Assembly: GCA_018806985.1 (NCBI GenBank)
Contig: JADANN010000128.1
Span: 62,001 to 126,000, forward strand
Length of the DNA: 64,000 nucleotides
Direction of reading: 5' to 3'
Origin: Angiostrongylus vasorum
Lineage: Eukaryota; Nematoda; Chromadorea; Rhabditida; Metastrongylidae
Shown: in pieces, positions 54,496 to 64,000 of the stretch
Layout: every line of letters begins with the position of its first letter
Position numbering within the stretch: position 1 is the first letter of the stretch
Made by a program: the position numbers and the translations under genes
The notes under the pieces: model-generated
What the model saw: the letters and a program-made list of their open reading frames with translations, nothing else
What the model was told of the DNA's origin: nothing
Databases searched by the model: none

Positions 54496-55640
54496 AGGAT
54501 CATTGAATTCGACAACAATTGTCATTAACCTAAAGATGAAGTGCTAATGAGGTTTAACGGGCGGTCGACCAATGATGTTTTGTTTTATACATTGTTATTT
54601 CTTTACATTTCATGGTCCATGAGACGATTTTAAGTATTACGAGCATTCACTGTCGAAATGGTGACACCTTCAAAAGCGAGCTCGATAGCGAACTAGGCAT
54701 CGAGTTGTCGATACATGGATTTCCCGAGTCATTTTGTTGCATGGTGAACCTTACTTGAAGTCCTGTAGCGTAGGCTAAAATCGAGAGTTCTGTTTGCAAG
54801 CCTCTAGTTCCGAAAGTTTGACTCTTTTACATGAAAACGTCGTTCACAAACCTATAAATCCAGAAATATGACTCTTTTAAATGAAAAGGGTATTCGTGAT
54901 TCTACAGTTTTCGATTGTTGTTCATAGCTTCACTACCAGGCGCTGAACTATGGGAAGTTAACTTCATAGCGCAGCCATTACACCTCCCACTTGTTACGAA
55001 ATTATCATCAAATACCTCAGTTGTGCTGAGAAGACATTCTTCATTTCCATATGCGACGAACGCTAGAAAGGTTTTGCGGTTCAGTATTTCATGGACGACC
55101 GTTGTGGAAATATCAGTTTGTGAAATGGCGAGAAATGGTGAGAGCCAAAATGGCACACATGCCGATGTTCTCTCAGCGCTGTTAGTGTGATGGTCAATAT
55201 AACGTGTAGCAGCAATACTCAAAAATGACCACGTTTTCTGGTAAATTGAAATCTCTCTTGAGCCAGTGTGTAGCCTAGTTTTAGCCTTTCATCGTTGTTA
55301 CACGGTCCGTAATTCGGTAATGCAACCTGGCAAATTGGAGGATACATTTTTTTCATGATGCTCCAATGGGAACATGTTCGTCAGCAAGGAATAAAGAAAA
55401 ACGTTACCGGTAGTGTTCACGAACTATTCTGATTGATCTCAAAGAAGATGTGACAGACGCATTTTCAACATGTCTGCGAACGTGCGGTTTTTCGACAGCT
55501 GTCGGAAATGCTTCGGTAAGCACATTGCTTGAAGTGTGCTCGAAAAAACGTACAAAAAGAACCGTGACTCTGCTCTACCGCATTCTGAAATATCACCTTG
55601 ATTGTCGATTGGACCAGGTTGTGCAATGGTACTAATGCCC
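54496..55640. other. non-coding stretch with weak ORFs and a short tandem duplication
   Basis: At about 54797-54895 two diverged copies of a roughly 50-bp unit (tttgactcttttacatgaaaac / tatgactcttttaaatgaaaag) lie in tandem. A 106-codon - strand ORF at 54902-55222 has no recognised family. Confidence 0.4.
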
Positions 55641-55985
55641 TTCATTACTCGGAAAGTTCAACATACCCAACCCATCTCGACTACGCCTTACGCACACAAA
55701 GCTGTTCATCCCTCCGCCCCTAGAAATTTGGACTAGACAAGCGTGGTGCTCTCACAATCGACGTGTTAACACATAGGCATGACTATTCCGTGATTCCAAG
55801 AAGAATAGACTCCACCAGCATTCAACGATGTGCGTAACAAAATGGGAAACCTTCATGGTGCAGCCGAATCCAGGTGTGAAAGAATGTTCAAAAACCTTCG
55901 TAAATGATCAATAGAAAAGACCAATCGAATGCAAGAAGTGTTGGAATTTGCAAAGTGTGCAATGTGTGAAGTCGGATCATGCAAA
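55641..55985 (+). repeat. SINE-B-like copy, degenerate
   Basis: ttcatccctccgcccctaga, attccaagaagaatagactc, ccaccagcattcaacgatgt and caatcgaatgcaagaagtgt follow the SINE-B order. Confidence 0.5.
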
Positions 55986-56311
55986 AAAGAATTCAGCGTT
56001 TGCTCAAGATTCAGAATGAGCTGCCATGAAAGTACGCCAACGCAAACCTTAACGACACACTCTTAGAAATTATCGGCTTCTGCTGGACAAACTTCAGCTT
56101 TCTCAATCGTTTTGCTTCTCAAAATATGTGCGTTAACAAAGAAAAGCGTTAAAAAGACTCTCGTCATAACCGATAATTTTTACTTTTAATTCATAAGATT
56201 TACTTTATGATTTTATATGCTTGCTTTAGCAATAAGCGCTGAACTATTTTAGGCTACTTGAGTACTGTAATCAATGCACATTGTCTTGGATGTGTGATGT
56301 ATTAGTAACGT

Positions 56312-56500
56312 GAATCCCTGAAGGATACTCTATGCATTCGACTTCATCAGGTATCGTTACAGGTCATTGAATGCATATCTGACCTATTCTATGACTCGCG
56401 GTGGTCTAGCGATGTATCGATCCAGTGCTGCCATCCTTCCAGACAGATCTGGTACCGATTTGCCGATCTTGGGAAGAAACCACTGCCCCACACGCACCCC
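56312..56500 (-). repeat. SINE-A copy 16, truncated
   Basis: Body from tgaatccctgaaggatactc to cagatctggtaccgatttgcc, then directly aaccactgccccacacgcacc. The B-box part is deleted. Confidence 0.75.
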
Positions 56501-56984
56501 TTGCCAGGTTTTATAGGTCCCATAAGTACTATTTTTGTTCTGGACCTCTCTAAGCCCCCATAAGAGATTCTCGCTACGTTTTTCGAAATCGCTATGCTGC
56601 AAAGAAGACAATACATCTGCATTTGTCACCACCGCTTTGGAAGCTTTCTCAGTCATTTAAAAGCTTCCCGTTTGCTCATAATGCAACAGAGTAGTTGAAC
56701 ATTTCACTCCAGCTTTGTTTTGGTCACCATTCTATCTGCGTTGATAGGGTACACTCAGAGTTTGTCCTCTATTTAGCATAATCATCATAATAATAGTAAA
56801 TCTCATTATTTCAGGAATGTCTTTGATTTGACTTATCAATATGAATAGTCGAACATTCGGTTATTTCAAGAATGTTGTTGACAAAGAAGCACTTGCAAAG
56901 AATTAAATCACATTACAAATTCGCCCCATTACACCGTTCTTGTTTGGTTGGCCGACCAATCGTAGGAAGCGCTATTGCCACAAG

Positions 56985-57130
56985 AACTATTGCCTTCTTA
57001 GAAGAATTTGAGGCGAAGCAAAGACATGCTCTCCCTAATCCACAGTGGGTCAACGACTGTCAGCGGCGAAGATCTGTGGACGCGGTATTGTTTTCTCAGG
57101 ATTCCAGAGAAAACCGTACTGCTTGGCTTG
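56985..57130 (+). repeat. SINE-B-related fragment
   Basis: cagtgggtcaacgactgtcagcgg and tctcaggattccagagaaaacc resemble the copy at 24.1 kb. Low identity. Confidence 0.35.
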
Positions 57131-57210
57131 TGTATTCAATGAAAGAGGTAATAAGCAATCTTAGGCCATGGTCGGGCCAACTCACGAACATTGTTGTTTC
57201 TTATGAATGC

Positions 57211-57506
57211 GGTTGGGCGCCTGTGGAGCAGTGGTCGGAGGCGCTCTGCGATATACACATGGGATCGATTCCAGCGCTTGTTGGCCTGTTGCTCACCAAG
57301 CCTCCCATCTCTCCGGTGTCGGCAAACTGGTACCAGACTTGTCTTGGAGGACAGCAGCATTGGCTCGAGGCATCGGTAGACCACTGCCAATCATTGTAAA
57401 GGCCAAATATGCATTCAGTCATCTCCAAAGGATGCTTAATGAAGTCGAATGCATGGCGCATCCCTCAGGGATTGATCAACGCCGAGAGATTTATCCTTTT
57501 ATTCTT
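57211..57506 (+). repeat. SINE-A copy 17 with 10-bp TSD
   Basis: TTATGAATGC at 57201-57210 and 57507-57516 flanks a full-length copy from ggttgggcgcctgtggagca to ttatccttttattct. Confidence 0.88.
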
Positions 57507-58213
57507 TTATGAATGCAGTGTAGGTAAAAAATACAAAATGCACGAAGTAGAAGATAAAAAATCAAAGCGATGAGGTGCTGGAGCTTGTACGCGCTTCAGA
57601 ACAGGCATTCCTAATAATTAAGCACTACATCAAGTCCCTCTTCAGAACCGAATTTGCATTAGTTTTCTTAATCTACCCCACAGTAGAGCTTGTGTAATAG
57701 CGTAATGAGTGCAGGTACCCTGCAATGCTCATCTTCTTTTCTTTGTTCGAGTTCACAAATTTGATGAAGTCTGCGGGAAAAAATGCGCTAACTTGACACA
57801 TTGATAAACGAGCACTAGCCATTGTTCTGTTGAAATATGTTTTGAATAACACCTAGGTTGTTCTATGAAGACGAATGCATGACGGATCTATGAAGTTGAT
57901 CAACACCGAAACCTTTATTCTTTTTGTGCAACAGTGGTTGCAGGTCTACAATTTTTTCTTGAACAAAAACATGCTCAAAATATGGTTTGTAACAGTTGGT
58001 AAGGATGTAGAAATGTAGTTTTCTACGGACTGCAAAAAAGCGATAGTGAGCAATCCCATGTTAAGGTTTGCATAATGCTCATATGTGACCATTAGATGTA
58101 ATGAAGGGTTTTATCGCTCGTTGGCTTAAAGTCCATGTTCTCAAATGGCTTGTCAGAAACCTTCAACTACTTGCACAATAATTTCCCTCGCGAGATTTCA
58201 CCTCTTACAGTAA
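57507..58213. other. non-coding stretch with a SINE-A scrap
   Basis: About 57868-57925 keeps the SINE-A 3' end (gaatgcatgacggatctatg, tgatcaacaccgaaaccttt). Otherwise nothing was recognised. Confidence 0.45.
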
Positions 58214-58485
58214 TACTTGATACTTGATACTTGAACGGCCCGTCATCACTAGTGCAGGCCCCAGCATAATCACCATTTCTTTTGCTGGTTAAGCGACTGT
58301 GGTTCCCTGGAGTTCTGAGATCAGCCAGGCCAAAGTCTGCCCAAAGTTGTCACCACGACAGGGCAGTCGCAGCCCTTGTAGATCAAAGGGAGATTTACCA
58401 CCATGCGACTTTGACACCAAGACTGTTGTGGATCCTGGTATTGGTTTACTCTTAGCTAGGCTTCCTGATGGAAATGCCGTTTGGA
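58214..58485 (-). mobile_element. Element-T copy 6, truncated
   Basis: Starts with a clear tandem tail, TACTTGATACTTGATACTTGA, then acggcccgtcatcactagtg. It stops after cctgatggaaatgccg, so its 5' third is missing, as expected of incomplete reverse transcription. Confidence 0.82.
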
Positions 58486-59786
58486 ACCGAAACGATGGGA
58501 ACCCTACAGTAATAGTATGTAGGTTTTTAGACAGTACAGAGGTATTTCGTTTATGAGGCAGATTTTCTCAAAATCATTTCACTATTGGCAGAAAACATTC
58601 TTTCTGTAGCTTACCTCCGCTTAATATCACTCATACTAATAATATGTGAAATACTCTAAAAATCTTTTTGTAAAAAAGCACCAACCTCAAGGCGAACTTC
58701 GGACCAAGTCAGATATCTTTCTAGCTCCTTCTTGGTACAAAACGACTTTATGAGAAAGATGCTCATGTCTGTGCCATCACCTTCGCCTTAGCTTCTTCCA
58801 ATCTACAACCACGACGCTCCTCATGGGTTACAAATACGTACCAGCTTAATGCGTGACTGAGCCTATCTCATCTCAAGCGATTTACGATGCAATTCTTTGT
58901 ACTTCTAGGCAAACACTCGACTATAATTAGACGGGTTGTTCACAATGCTGTCAAGCAAATGTCGCGTCGAATACTCACTCTGTTGGCTTGCTTTGCATTA
59001 TCACATAACACATGAATATTGTCATCAAAGAATTCTTACTGTGTTCGGCTTTTACTTCCTTCATTTTGTGAATTTCTTATGCCGTTGACTCCTCTCGAGT
59101 TTTGAGGCGCACATAGCAGTTCCAGGAGCCACACACACATAGTCGCTCGTTCGATCACTCGCCACGAATTCGTTCAGCTGACTCATGGGTAGGCAACCGC
59201 AAATTATTATATAGACGAGATATGCATTCAATCGCATCAATCACCTCTACGAAGCTGCAAAGATAATTGAAGTCATGGCCATCTCACAGAGATTGATCAT
59301 CACGGAACGCTTTGACATTTAACAATGGCGAACGATGAATTATTGAGAATCCTTACAGTGGAAAACATTTTCTTTTAGTAGAAGGTCCTGATATGCATTA
59401 GGTCGAGTTCTATCATATCATTCCCATTGTTTCATTTTTTTCAGTGCATAATTCGATTACCATTACATGAAATTCTGACGTTTTTTTCTTCTACCTGTAG
59501 GTGATTAAGTAGAGCAAAGAAATCGCTGTGATACATTGAATGCAGCGAAAGTAATGTTACAGTGTCCAACGTAAACCTATTTAGTCACAGTAACCTATGT
59601 CTCGAGATGTACGGCTAGATTTTTTGTCGCGACAATGTCAATACTATTAGGTCCGGTCTATGACCTTGCAACTCAGCACATCCACCAAGAAACCTCCCAC
59701 GCACTAACCACCAGTCCTTTTTCTATTTTAAGATGCTCCGGTTTTCAAGAATTGCTCTATCAATCTAGCACAACAACCAATCTGTT
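58486..59786. other. non-coding stretch with a degenerate SINE-A
   Basis: About 59130-59325 resembles SINE-A (gggtaggcaaccgcaaattat, gagatatgcattcaatcgca, cacagagattgatcatcacg). Nothing else was recognised. Confidence 0.45.
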
Positions 59787-60130
59787 TAGGGGCAGATAGC
59801 ACAGTGGTGGTGATGTCCGTCATCACGAGCACGGTGCTAGATCGATTCCGCTCCGGGTCAACCAAGCCTCTCATCCCTGCGGGTCGGGAAATTTGTACCG
59901 GATTTGTCTGGAAAAAAACCGCTTCCTGCAATCTAACTAGGGAACGCTCCAGCTTGGCTATCTCAGGACTCCAGGAGAATGACTCGACCAACATTCTACA
60001 ACATTCAAAATAAAATGAAAATCCTCAAACAGCAGCCGAAGTCACACGTAAAAGTTGGAAGGTCTTCGTTGACAATGGATGCGAGGAAACGAATCGAATA
60101 TAGAGATGTTCTGGGGTCTGCAGAGTAGAC
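59787..60130 (+). repeat. SINE-B-related copy (best-preserved of its subtype)
   Basis: ggggcagatagcacagtggt (A box), gtgctagatcgattccgctc (B box), aatttgtaccggatttgtctgg, ttgacaatggatgcgaggaa. Other copies at 24.1 kb (+) and 45.4 kb (-). Confidence 0.7.
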
Positions 60131-60268
60131 ATAGAAGACGGGTCATATAAAACAATCACCTGTATGACCTGTACTCCCGTTGATCATCGAGTGACTCGAG
60201 CGGGCGCCAGTAAATCTTCCATTTTTTCCCTGTCGCGTGCAAGAGTAGCCCGGTGGGTTCTGCTCGCT

Positions 60269-60850
60269 CTAAGGGACTCGTCGAGCATCATATCTTTCTT
60301 CTAGGCTCTTTCGTGAAGAACTCTGACCATCGGGTCGGTGGTCTTCCCTGCAGTACGTTTGACATCCCGAGGGAATCCAGTCACTAACGGCTCTTGTCCA
60401 TCGGTTGTCATTCATACGCATTACGTGTCCGGCCCACCTTATCTTCGACTGTTTGGCGTACAGACGGCATCTTTGATTTTTGATCGTTGACGCAGGTCGG
60501 AGCTTTCGTATCCCATCCCTTACTTGTGTGAAACGGGATACTCCTAGCATCGTCCTTTCGACTGCGCGTTCGATAACGCTGAGTGATCTTTCATCCTGCT
60601 TACGCAGCGACCAGGTTTCTGACGCATACGTTAGCGCAGGCAGTACCGTTGAGTCGAAAAGGTGGGCACGGAGTCGGGTGTTCTTTGCTCTCTTCACTAT
60701 ATCCTCGATGCTCTTGAAAGCTCCCCAAGCCGCTCGTTTCCTTCTGCTCAACTCTGGAGCTAAGTCGTTCATCATATTGATTTCCCGACCTAGATAGACA
60801 TAACTGGAGCATTTCGGAGATATTCGTTCCGTTGAGCGTGAATGGGGCAT
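60269..60850 (-). pseudogene. RTE C-terminal (thumb/connection) region
   Basis: YVYLGREINMMNDLAPELSR, LRAHLFDSTVLPALTYASET and KIRWAGHVMRMNDNRWTRAV are diagnostic of nematode RTE-like proteins. Two compensating frameshifts change the residues between DGIR and LYAKQ, and again after DWIP. Confidence 0.88.
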
Positions 60851-60953
60851 ACGAAACCAATCCGTTCTTCATGAACATCGTTTTTTGTAGATTTAGTCGA
60901 AGACCAATCTTTCCACAGGCTTTATCAGAGTCGGTAGCATGCGTTCCGCTTGG

Positions 60954-61400
60954 CTAATGTTTGGTGTTGTAAGGACGATGCATCAGCAAAGCGGAATAGT
61001 GTAACTGCCGACCATCGATTTTCACTCCCATATTATCCCATTCCAATGTTCGCATGACGTTCTGGAGGGTGGCGGTAAATAATTTTGGCGAGATGGTATC
61101 GCCTTTGCCCAACCCTTCCCTTTTGACGTCGATGTTAATATCGTTGTAGAATGGTGATACCTTGGCTGTGAAATTTTTGTACAGCTCACGAAGAATCTTT
61201 ATGTACTGAGTAGGGACTCCTTGACTATCCAGGGCTTCCATGACTGCTTCTATCTCAACTGAATCAAAGGCCTTCTTGTAAATCGATGAAAGTGAGACAG
61301 AGCGGTCTTTTGTACCCTCGCGATACTTCAATGAGCTTTGTTATCGTGTGGATGTGGTCCATCGTACTAAATCCTTTTTCGAAAACCCTGCTTGCTCACA
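60954..61400 (-). pseudogene. RTE reverse transcriptase, motifs A-C
   Basis: IYKKAFDSVEIEAVMEALDS is the motif A region, with the upstream residues shifted. EGLGKGDTISPKLFTATLQN is motif B. Motif C should read FADD; the frame that carries it gives FADASSL and soon stops, so a catalytic aspartate is lost. Upstream, the TMDHIHT-like block (about 61340-61390) is split by a frameshift. Confidence 0.88.
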
Positions 61401-62496
61401 TGGCTGCCCTTCGTCCAGTGTTCTGTCAGTCCTGTTTAGGATGACTCAAGTGAAAAGTTTGTAGACGACAGACAGTAGGCAGATTGGGCGATAGTTGCCG
61501 ATATCGTGTAGGTCACCCTTCTTAAACAATAACACGCTCTTAGTGCTCTTCCACTGAGTAGGGAAACCTTGCATTCAGACAGTTAACGTGTGAAGAGCCG
61601 AACTAGTGTGTTTACAAGGACTGGCGGAAGGTTCTGCAGGTGTTCTGATCTTATCCTCTCCGGACCTGGTGCTGTTCGAATTTTCCACCGACGAAATGGC
61701 ATGTCGGATTTCGGAAGGGAGAGCCGGTGGTACAACATATCCATCCTCCTTTATTTCATATGACGGAAGGTGGACGTGGCTATCGAAGAGATCTGAGTAG
61801 TATTCGTGAATGATTTTCTCCATTGCCTTTCTGGACGCTGTAACTGTTCCGTCTGGGCGTCGGAGTGCAACCATCTTGTTCTTGTAATTGGCGAAGTTTC
61901 GGTGGGTTTTGCAAATGTTTTTCCCAGCCTCTGCAGCCTCAGCCTTTACTTCTGCTCCTTTCTCTTTAAGATCTTCTTTTATCGCCTGTCTGCATCGTTT
62001 TGCTAAGTTCGGACATTAGTTCGCGGTTGCCTGCAGCTCGTGCGATTCCACGCTGGCCTATCAGCTCGAGTATTTCTGGAGACAGACGTCTCTTGGTGAC
62101 TTTCGAACTCTCAGCTTTCATAGCACTAACGTTTAAGATGTTGAATGAGCCGATCTTATTCTTCGCCGATGTTATCGACAACGGTATCTTCCCAACAGCC
62201 GACTAATGAATTGAATAAGTTCTAGTTTACAGTGGCTCTGGGACTTCGGTTTTTGAATTTGGCGGCTTTTTTATCCTCTCCGCGAGAAATAGAATCTTGC
62301 ACGAAGGAGGCGATGGTCTGATCCAGTGTAGAATTTTGGGACAACAGCGACATCGGTTAGGCAAAAACCTTCTATTTACTATGATGTGGTCTATTTCGTT
62401 ATGGTACTCTCCATTATGAGACTCCCACTTCCAGCGTTGGGGATGGGGCTTCTGGAATTGGGAGTTATGGTCGCCGTGATAAACTCAGACAGCCGC
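61401..62496 (-). pseudogene. RTE region between endonuclease and RT, broken
   Basis: Fragments in different frames: 61966-62181 (KRRLSPEILELIGQRGIARA) and 61575-61874 (ATVTASRKAMEKIIHEYYSDL-like, with LPSEIRHAISSVENSNSTRS). At least three frame changes. Confidence 0.8.
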
Positions 62497-63012
62497 TCAC
62501 CCTGTTCGTTCCATTTCTAATCCATGGATCCCAATGTTACGTCCTTCAGACGTTCTTCTTGGTCCAGTCTTGGCGTTGAAATCTCCAGTGGTGACCTTGA
62601 AGAAAGTATGGTCTTCTCTGTAGAACTTCTCCAAGTCCATAGAGAACGCTTCGACTTCTTCTTCGTCATAGTTTGATGTCGGCGCGTAAACGGCGAAGAT
62701 TGTCAAAGCCGGTATTGATCCACATCTCTTCAGTCGTAAACGTCCGATTCGGGTTGTAAGCTGTTCGAAAAAATCGATATTCATGGACAAACTCGCGTTG
62801 ACGAGAACGCCGACACCGCCGACTCCTCTACTGTCGCATGTTCCGAGGAACAGTTCTTCTCCGGTGTCAGAGACGGCGTTGAATGGGTAGCGTCGTCTGG
62901 TCTCGGCCATACCGATGACATCGTACCTTATTATCCTCCTTGCTTGCACGAGCAAGTCTTCTATCGAGGACTCGGATGCAAGTGTACGTGCATTCTAGGT
63001 ACAGATCGTCAT
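62497..63012 (-). pseudogene. RTE endonuclease (APE-type) domain
   Basis: From about 63012 the frame reads MTICT, a stop, then [20 protein letters not shown]; from 62955 it is open. Active-site motifs are visible: [11 protein letters not shown] holds the catalytic Glu, and [10 protein letters not shown] is the GDFNA block. The early stop (TAG where a Tyr codon is expected) breaks the start. The stop at 62497 follows GLEMERTG. Confidence 0.88.
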
Positions 63013-63591
63013 CTTAGTTCTTCGTGATCCAGACCGCTTCCATTGGCTCTGAGATTTTAGTAGCCTCTCCGTACTCGTCGTACCCAACCGTTCGAAATTG
63101 GGGGCTCTTTCGGGGTCAGGGGAATAAGGCCTTTTTTTTTACTGTTTTTAGCTTCTTAATAACCACGTATAGCTTGCTGGGCTCTGAACGTGAGGTCTGG
63201 GTGTACTCACGGGTAGCTTTGCCAGGCTCTTCCAGAGTGAAGATGGAGCATATTTGTTGGACTTGAGGGTCTCCTTACCGCCTTGCATATACTTTCCTGT
63301 CACTTGATTGCAGGCTCTTGACCGAATTGACTCGTAGAATACAATCTGCATAAACTAGAACGCACCCACACACGCGTGCATGAATAAGCCCCATAAATAC
63401 AGAAAGTGTGTGCCAAATCGGCGCAGCAGAAACAGGGATTCCATCCCCTGGATCCGCCTGGGTCTCAGGGAGGCAAAGGTCGCTTTTGGTTCGCGATTAG
63501 CCCCCTATCCGCAATCTGGGGACACGCCACGTAGCCTGGCGACTAACCGGATATCGCTGGTGTGAGGGAGATCCGTGGCATGTAAAACAAT

Positions 63592-64000
63592 GAGAAACAA
63601 AAACTTTTGTCTACGATACCGTCAAGGGATAAATGGAAACAGCTCATTAACACGTGACTTCCGGTAATGGTCATTTAAAAACCGGAGTGTTTGGGGAATT
63701 GGTAGCTTCAAGAGCTTATATGCGAGAGTTTACTCAGTCGTTTTTCTGCTGTATATGAATTTTTTTATGTGTTTTTAGTTTTAAATTCTTCTAGGACTAG
63801 AATTATGGAAAAAAAATTTCGAATACGAAGCCTAAAAGTTTAAAGGTCAACACAAGCGCAGCGGCCTGGAGCATCGTTACTCAGTTGGGAACACCATCGC
63901 GTCGTTCTAGCCGAAATCTCGCTTGCGACTATTTATCCGCCTTTGTGCTTGAAATAAAAGGAAAGGAGTTAAGCAGAGCGCTTGATGGATTTCAGAAAAT
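63592..64000. other. non-coding end of window
   Basis: No ORF, repeat or RNA gene recognised after the RTE target-site duplication. Confidence 0.5.

Larger units (their letters stand above)
60157..63582 (-). mobile_element. RTE-clade non-LTR retrotransposon, near full length, inactive
   Basis: About 3.43 kb, close to the 3.3 kb of C. elegans RTE-1. Flanked by TAAAACAAT at 60148-60156 and 63583-63591. The - strand order is a 5' leader (about 63020-63582), an APE-type endonuclease, a reverse transcriptase, a C-terminal region, and a 3' end with TACAGGTCATACAGGTGA, the short tandem tail typical of RTE elements. Several frameshifts and stops break the single expected ORF, and the RT FADD motif is altered. 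It copied itself by target-primed reverse transcription; this copy cannot. Confidence 0.9.

Noticed and set aside
57207..57512. ORFs of 60-104 codons on both strands here, and likewise at 2231-2637, 31317-31698, 49562-50300 and 56384-56656
   Set aside because: All lie within SINE-A copies. Their shared peptide strings come from the repeat, not from a gene family.
63148..63565. Two ORFs of about 60 codons near the window end
   Set aside because: They fall in the 5' leader of the RTE element and have no protein features.

Overview
The window looks like nuclear DNA from a nematode, most likely a clade V strongylid (hookworm-like) worm. The reasons are short exons (60-195 bp) with TTTCAG-type 3' splice sites, a C. 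elegans-type ACK tyrosine kinase gene with nematode architecture, and a dense load of tRNA-derived SINEs, an RTE-type LINE and Penelope-like (PLE) remnants. The genus assignment is inference. Nothing bacterial (operons, Shine-Dalgarno sites, CRISPR) is visible.

One host gene is clearly readable. It lies on the + strand from at least 22,363 to 51,688 and has 27 recognisable exons (about 1,018 codons; the 5' end was not found). Joining exons by splice consensus and phase gives an ACK-family non-receptor tyrosine kinase: an N-terminal SAM-like segment (exons 1-3), a complete kinase domain (exons 4-11), SH3 (exons 12-13), a basic linker, a CRIB motif (exon 15), and a long Pro/Ser-rich tail with SH3-ligand motifs (exons 16-27). 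The CRIB makes SID-3 the best match; from memory, the paralogue ARK-1 lacks it. In C. elegans SID-3 promotes import of silencing dsRNA. Two junctions (exon 8/9 and exon 26/27) are out of phase by one base, and both are preceded by a run of six A.

Region 1-22.3 kb is non-coding apart from very weak ORFs. It holds SINE copies, hairpin elements and PLE-like inverted-repeat elements. Region 22.4-51.7 kb is the kinase gene, whose large introns carry at least eight SINE-A copies in both orientations and many other repeats. Region 51.7-60.1 kb is repeat-rich intergenic DNA. Region 60.16-63.58 kb is a nearly full-length but decayed RTE-clade LINE on the - strand, with a 9-bp target-site duplication and a short tandem-repeat 3' tail. 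Region 63.6-64 kb shows nothing.

The most unusual content is a set of inverted-repeat elements sharing one terminal sequence (AGCTGACACGAGGTT...) and one internal core (CTGAAGAAGGCG...CGCCGAAACGT). The core resembles the hammerhead-like motif of Penelope-like retroelement terminal repeats. One arm of this type sits directly after a frameshifted GIY-YIG endonuclease remnant (32.2-32.5 kb). This links what would otherwise be called MITEs to PLEs. Several elements are nested, with target-site duplications that give their relative ages.
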